Position numbers and translations under genes: made by a program. Under the pieces are notes generated by a model. That model was not told the DNA's origin, did no database searches, and was given only the letters and a program-made list of their open reading frames with translations. This document shows positions 59,882 to 64,000 of a DNA stretch of 64,000 nucleotides, in pieces. Each line of letters opens with the position of its first letter. Within the stretch, counting starts at the first letter, position 1. This DNA is from Algoriphagus sp. AGSA1. GTDB lineage: Bacteria; Bacteroidota; Bacteroidia; Cytophagales; Cyclobacteriaceae. The stretch lies in contig NZ_JAJUWR010000027.1 of assembly GCF_021390545.1 (NCBI RefSeq), forward strand, positions 1 through 64,000. Reading direction: 5' to 3'.

Positions 59882-62401
59882 ATGGTTGGCTTATTTTTTA
59901 TTTGGTACTTATTCTGTTTCTCTGTTTTTGCGCAGACTGAAATCGGTATGTCTGAGGTTAACATGACCCAGGATTTTGAAACTGAATTTACGGCCCTTAA
60001 TTACCCGGATGAATTTTTGCCCAACTGGTATGGCAATGAAGTAAGAAGCACCTCTTCCCGCATTTACCAGGCAAATGGATTGGGTAAAAACGGAAGCAAG
60101 GCATTGGCAGTGCAGCCTATTTCCACCTTTGACGGTGAGATCTTTGTCAGGCTTTCCCCTAGTGATTTTACCGATCCTAAAGTCCGTTTTTTAGCCAGGT
60201 CGGTTAAAAACGGCTCGGGCAACAGAACAGCCCAGGTTTTTTATAGTTGGGGTGAAAATTTGACGGGAGATTACAATGAACCTGAATTACTGGGAGAGGT
60301 ACTGGAATTCCCCAATGAGGATCAGGAGTTTAGGGTATTTGAACTGGTTTTGCCAGATAATCTGAATGAAAATGAGAAGGTTTTTCTCCGGCTGGAGATT
60401 CGCTATGGGTCAGGTGCGGGAAGCTGCGCAAAATGGGTGATGGATGATTTTGAGTTTGGGGAATTTGAGGAGGATACGACTCCTCCAAAGGTCGATCATG
60501 TCCGAGGGTTTGACGAAAATCAAGTGGAAGTCCAGTTTGACGAAGCTGTGGATCCGGTGTTTTCGGTGTTGGCAATGAGCTACAATCTAGATGGTCTGGA
60601 GCCTTCTTTTGTGGAACTGAAATCTGATTCTCTGGTATATCTGAGCTTTGATGAGAAATTGGAAATTGGCAGAGAATTCAGTCTGTCAATTTCCCAGATA
60701 CCTGATTTGGAAGGGAATTTTCTCCGGGACACACTTATTTCATTTCAGTTTTTTGACCCCACCTATATTCCTCCCAAAATGCTTGTGTTGAATGAAGTAA
60801 TGCCCGCCCCCAGAGCGGATCTTGATCTCCCAAATGTGGAATATGTGGAAATATTCAATGCAGGGGAGTATGCTGTCCGCACGGCAGGGATTGGGTATTC
60901 CAATTCCAGATCCTCTGTGGTTTTGCAGGATAAATGGATTCTGCCCAGTGAGTATTTGATTTTGGCTCCATCTAATCAAGCTTCACTCTTCGAAGAGTAT
61001 GGGGAGGTGCTTGCAGTGCCCAGTTGGCCGACTTTACTGAATTCGGGTGACCACCTTGCTATTAAAGATGATCGGGGGAATTTGATCGATGAACTTTCCT
61101 ATTCCACAAGCAGCTGGGGAGAAAGTGAGTTTTCCGGTGGAGGCTATAGCCTTGAGATAGCTAATCCCTATTATCCATGCGATCAAAGTGATATGCTGAA
61201 ATCATCTATTGATCCTATGAGAGGGACTCCCGGGAGAGCGAATTCTGTGTTTGATCTCACTGTAGATATGACACCTCCGATCTTGAGCGCAGCTGAATTT
61301 ACTTCTGCCCAAAGCCTGCTGCTTACCTTTTCCAAACCCATGATGGTAAATGACCTGAAATCAGGTTTTACGTTCGAGCCGGATTTGCAAATTGATTCTG
61401 TTGTTCAGGTGAATTCCAGACAGATCCAACTGGTGTTTTCAGAGCGTGTGGTAGCAAATAAGGTTTACCTGCTCCATCTTCCTGAGTTGTTGGACTGTGA
61501 TGGGAATGTACTGATGCGGACAGTACCAGTGGAGTTGGTACTGCCAGTACAGGCTCACGTGGGGGATGTTTTTATCAATGAGCTTTTGGCCAACCCCAAA
61601 ACGGGTTCCCCGAAGTTTGTAGAGGTAAAAAATGTGACGGCTAATTATCTTGAACTCAAACATTGGAAGCTTGCAAACTTGGACAATACTGGTGAAATCA
61701 ACCAGATCAGGCAATTCAGTGAACTTTCATTGGTGATCCCGCCGGGAGGTTATCTGGCAATTACTACGGATACCGACTTATTGAAACTGGATTTTCCAAA
61801 ATCAGCATCCGGCACCTTTTTAAGAATGTCTTCCCTGCCGAGCTACCCCATCGCTGGAGGCACTGTGGTTTTATTGGACTCGGCAGGTGCCGTGGCCGAT
61901 TTGTTTGCCTATTCAGGAGATCTACATCATCCCTTGTTGAGAGATCCGAAAGGTGTATCGCTTGAGCGGCTTTCTACAGAGACTCCGGCATCTTCACCAG
62001 CCAACTGGCATTCAGCTTCTGCGACTGAGGAGTATGGGACGCCGGGGAGAAGGAATTCCCAGGTAATTCTAGGAGAATTTACCGAGGATTTGATTCAGAT
62101 CGAGCCCGAAGTCTTTGATCCTGAAGGGAGCAATGGGAATACCTTCACTGTGATCCGATACGAGCTGAACCAAAGTGGCTGGCTCGGCAACTTCAGGATA
62201 TACACCGCTACAGGCCAGTTGGTACAGGTACTGGCTCAAAACGAATTACTTGGCAGCTCTGGATTGTTTGCCTGGACAGGTACGGATAGCCAAGGAAAGA
62301 TTGTAAGACCTGGCTATTATGTGCTGTTGGTTGAGCTATATGACTTGTCAGGTGAGCGGATGATTTTAAGAAAAACATTGGTGGTGGCTACAAGGCTTTG
62401 A
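59882..62401 (+). CDS. Exported lamin-tail-domain protein
   Basis: 839 residues from the ATG at 59882 (a TTG at 59840 adds 14 residues before the signal). Signal peptide MVGLFFIWYLFCFSVFAQ. After a beta-rich region, two lamin-tail-like domains: MLVLNEVMPAPRADLDLPNV (about 300) and DVFINELLANPKTGSPKFVE (about 565). Between them are Ig/Big-like segments (DTTPPKVDHVRGFDEN; DMTPPILSAAEFTSAQ). It ends with a FlgD-like segment (AWTGTDSQGKIVRPGYYVLL). It should be an extracellular or cell-surface protein; its role is unknown. Lamin-tail domains in bacteria are often found next to nucleases, but none is seen here. Confidence 0.82.
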   Translation: MVGLFFIWYLFCFSVFAQTEIGMSEVNMTQDFETEFTALNYPDEFLPNWYGNEVRSTSSRIYQANGLGKNGSKALAVQPISTFDGEIFVRLSPSDFTDPKVRFLARSVKNGSGNRTAQVFYSWGENLTGDYNEPELLGEVLEFPNEDQEFRVFELVLPDNLNENEKVFLRLEIRYGSGAGSCAKWVMDDFEFGEFEEDTTPPKVDHVRGFDENQVEVQFDEAVDPVFSVLAMSYNLDGLEPSFVELKSDSLVYLSFDEKLEIGREFSLSISQIPDLEGNFLRDTLISFQFFDPTYIPPKMLVLNEVMPAPRADLDLPNVEYVEIFNAGEYAVRTAGIGYSNSRSSVVLQDKWILPSEYLILAPSNQASLFEEYGEVLAVPSWPTLLNSGDHLAIKDDRGNLIDELSYSTSSWGESEFSGGGYSLEIANPYYPCDQSDMLKSSIDPMRGTPGRANSVFDLTVDMTPPILSAAEFTSAQSLLLTFSKPMMVNDLKSGFTFEPDLQIDSVVQVNSRQIQLVFSERVVANKVYLLHLPELLDCDGNVLMRTVPVELVLPVQAHVGDVFINELLANPKTGSPKFVEVKNVTANYLELKHWKLANLDNTGEINQIRQFSELSLVIPPGGYLAITTDTDLLKLDFPKSASGTFLRMSSLPSYPIAGGTVVLLDSAGAVADLFAYSGDLHHPLLRDPKGVSLERLSTETPASSPANWHSASATEEYGTPGRRNSQVILGEFTEDLIQIEPEVFDPEGSNGNTFTVIRYELNQSGWLGNFRIYTATGQLVQVLAQNELLGSSGLFAWTGTDSQGKIVRPGYYVLLVELYDLSGERMILRKTLVVATRL

Positions 62402-62602
62402 TTATTTCGGGGGGGCATTTTTGTGAATTGCTCTCATGGATCCGGGAGGTTTTCCCAAGATTTTTTTACTTGTTGAGGGGCAGGGGGAATTATGATCCTG
62501 GTGAAATCCCTGGCATTTCAAAAATAGATGTTGTTTTTTTATAGACTATTAGATGTTTGAAAGATAGAAAATAGTATCTTAATCCTATTAACGTGCCGAA
62601 AT

Positions 62603-62773
62603 ATGGAAAAAGACCTTATCACCCAAGCCCTGCAGTCCATTTATATTCAGAATGGCAAAGACCTCAAGGAGGTTATGCAGTATTTAACAATGAAGCATAG
62701 GATAGATGTGGATCCAGCTGTGCTGCAAATGCGGCTTAGAAAAATCATCCTGGAAGAGAAGGCCGTCGCATGA
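62603..62773 (+). CDS. Small 56-residue hypothetical protein
   Basis: ATG at 62603 to TGA at 62773. The protein is helical and charged (LITQALQSIYIQNGKDLKEV, then AVLQMRLRKIILEEKAVA). It is not recognised. The coding case rests on an A-rich start region, codon-like pattern, and a strong terminator directly on the stop codon. Confidence 0.6.
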   Translation: MEKDLITQALQSIYIQNGKDLKEVMQYLTMKHRIDVDPAVLQMRLRKIILEEKAVA

Positions 62774-62785
62774 CGGTTTTTTTTT
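62763..62785 (+). terminator. Terminator overlapping the stop of the 56-residue gene
   Basis: CCGTC-GCAT-GACGG followed by nine T. The TGA stop is inside the hairpin. Confidence 0.85.
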
Positions 62786-63122
62786 GAATTTATTTTTTGA
62801 GACAGATGATTTTCAAAAACAATTCTCCAATCCGGGCTATTCCCTCCGCTTAATTGGCGTGTTTGGTATGGTACTTTTGAATAGTGGTTGTAGTTAATTG
62901 AATATCAGTGTTTTGCTTTGCGTTGTTGTGTGATTGGGCGCCTGTTACTCTCCCCCCTCTCTTTAAATTTCGAGAAAGGTTGCTGGCTTTAGTCCGGGGA
63001 TTGGGGCTTGCCCCTGTGATATGACTATGTTGAACTCCTTGGAAATCCAGCTTGTAAACGTATTTTAGGGAACTAATTCTGAAAACAACCGTCCCAATAC
63101 TATTACTTAATATTAGTAGGCT
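62786..63122. other. Intergenic region
   Basis: A 63-codon frame at 62706-62897 crosses the terminator and is not a gene. No repeat was clear. The promoter of the DksA-like gene should be at the right end; 'tattacttaatattagtagg' lies just before the start. Confidence 0.45.
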
Positions 63123-63506
63123 ATGAGCAAGGAAGAAAAGACCGCATATTCACAGGAAGAATTAAAAGAATTCGAAGTGATTATCCTCAAAAAGCTTGAA
63201 AGTGCAAAGGAGGAATTACTGTCCCTGAAGGAATCTTTGAGCAAGAAAAATGACAGTGGAACTGATTTTACCGCGGCTAACTCGAAGCTGCTTGAAGACG
63301 GCGCCGATACTTTGGAGCGTGAGAGCCAGAACCAATTGGCAGCTAGGCAGCAGAAATTTATCTACAACTTGGAAAATGCGTTGATACGTATTAAAAACGG
63401 TACATATGGCGTATGTGTAGATTCTGGGAAGCTTATATCCAAGGAGCGATTGATGGCAGTACCACACACCATGCATTCCATCGAGGCAAAACTAGCAAAG
63501 AAATAA
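63123..63506 (+). CDS. DksA/TraR-type protein with a degenerate zinc finger
   Basis: 127 residues. A long helical pair (VIILKKLESAKEELLSLKES, LLEDGADTLERESQNQLAAR) then YGVCVDSGKLISKERLMAVP (about 95-114), the DksA zinc-finger position. Only one Cys remains, so zinc is probably not bound. The family modulates RNA polymerase in the stringent response. Followed by scpB after three bases. Confidence 0.85.
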   Translation: MSKEEKTAYSQEELKEFEVIILKKLESAKEELLSLKESLSKKNDSGTDFTAANSKLLEDGADTLERESQNQLAARQQKFIYNLENALIRIKNGTYGVCVDSGKLISKERLMAVPHTMHSIEAKLAKK

Positions 63507-63509
63507 AGG

Positions 63510-64000
63510 TTGGATTTTCTTCACAGGCATATTGAAGCATTGATCTTTTGTGCCCCCTCGCCTTTATCCAAGGCTGATATAGTCAAGTGCCTGGGGGAAA
63601 TGTTCGAGGCTGAGATCCCCATAGAGCATATTGACCAAGCTATCCATCAGCTAAGTGAAAAGTACCAGTCTGAGGAATTTTCATTTCAGCTCCAGCACGC
63701 TGGGGGAGGATACCAGTTTCTGACCAAGCCTGCATATCAGACCTCCATCGGTATTCTTTTGCGCCAGCAGTCCCAGAAAAGACTCTCCACCGCCCAGTTG
63801 GAGACTTTGTCGATTATTGCCTACAAGCAACCGGTGACTAAAGGGGACATAGAGCAAATCAGAGGAGTGAATAGTGACTATTCAGTCCAGAAATTGCTGG
63901 AAAAAGAACTGGTGGACATCAAGGGTAAGTCGGAGGGATTAGGCAGGCCGGTTCTGTATGGGACCTCAGCCAGGTTTATGGAGTATTTCGGGATTAACTC
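63510..64000 (+). CDS. scpB: Segregation and condensation protein B (partial)
   Basis: Starts at a TTG (63510), 163 residues before the window ends. HIEALIFCAPSPLSKADIVK, HAGGGYQFLTKPAYQTSIGI, and LSTAQLETLSIIAYKQPVTK, GDIEQIRGVNSDYSVQKLLE, KGKSEGLGRPVLYGTSARFM are the ScpB winged-helix marks. Part of the SMC-ScpA-ScpB condensin complex that organises the chromosome. Cut by the window edge. Confidence 0.93.
   Translation, partial: MDFLHRHIEALIFCAPSPLSKADIVKCLGEMFEAEIPIEHIDQAIHQLSEKYQSEEFSFQLQHAGGGYQFLTKPAYQTSIGILLRQQSQKRLSTAQLETLSIIAYKQPVTKGDIEQIRGVNSDYSVQKLLEKELVDIKGKSEGLGRPVLYGTSARFMEYFGIN

Noticed and set aside
1..64000. CRISPR arrays, tRNA and rRNA genes
   Set aside because: No regularly spaced direct repeats with unique spacers, no cloverleaf with a T-loop GGTTCGAATCC-like core, and no rRNA signature were found by eye.

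Overview
The window looks like chromosomal DNA of a marine or soil member of the Bacteroidota, most likely the Cytophagales (Cyclobacteriaceae, Algoriphagus-like). This is an inference from gene content: a SusC/SusD pair, a DUF6520-type small exported peptide, TolB-like and lamin-tail secreted proteins, a CarB without its C-terminal allosteric domain, an S24 repressor/dinB/short dnaE cassette, A/T-rich start regions in place of Shine-Dalgarno sites, and many TAnnTTTG-like boxes. No rRNA, tRNA or CRISPR array was recognised.

Layout. 1-2.0 kb: the edge of an IS256-type transposase, an AT-rich membrane protein, an XRE regulator and decayed repeats. 2.1-11.8 kb: an accessory block with a TlpA-like thioredoxin, SusC, SusD, a DUF6520 small peptide, a MauE-like membrane protein, a Crp-like regulator and a class I terpene synthase. 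The last three genes lie between related repeats at 9.3-9.6 and 12.3-13.2 kb. 13.2-17.5 kb: a compact five-gene sugar-acid or polyol operon (SMP-30, TIM-barrel isomerase, SDR, zinc dehydrogenase, HUMPS-type decarboxylase). 18-25.3 kb: housekeeping and small genes (dipeptidase, RsmI-like methylase, hydrolase, four-helix-bundle protein, pdxJ, YqeY, CvpA, glutamine amidotransferase, RluA-type synthase, SixA-like phosphatase). 25.4-29.2 kb: glpD-glpK-glpF. 29.3-29.8 kb: a ParE/RelE toxin-antitoxin pair. 30-36.7 kb: acyl-CoA dehydrogenase, cyclase-family hydrolase, inositol oxygenase with a sodium symporter, esterase. 36.8-38.9 kb: an AT-rich island with a STAS-like protein, a GHKL ATPase and a 2H phosphoesterase. 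38.9-43.9 kb: an SOS-type mutasome. 44.2-64 kb: mostly core metabolism and RNA modification (TrmN6-like, saccharopine dehydrogenase, cytidine deaminase, KDPG aldolase and KDG kinase, carB, asd), a frame-disrupted lipoprotein, a large lamin-tail protein, a DksA-like protein and the start of scpB.

The most unusual structure is a family of short inverted-repeat leader elements, about 50-120 bp long. Each begins with ATGAAATC (or a close variant), has a stem whose sequence differs between copies while both arms stay complementary, continues with GATTCCAT and an A-rich tail, and ends exactly at the start codon of a gene. Good copies precede the TlpA-like gene, the DUF6520 gene, the RluA-type gene, the SixA-like gene (two in tandem), the KDPG aldolase gene and asd. 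A more diverged one precedes an esterase gene. I do not recognise this element from any described family.

Metabolic links. Inositol oxygenase makes glucuronate, and KDG kinase plus KDPG aldolase 19 kb away could complete a uronate route with enzymes outside the window. The glp operon gives glycerol uptake and oxidation. The thioredoxin, MauE and two-cysteine peptide near SusC/D suggest a thiol-disulfide theme for that accessory block.
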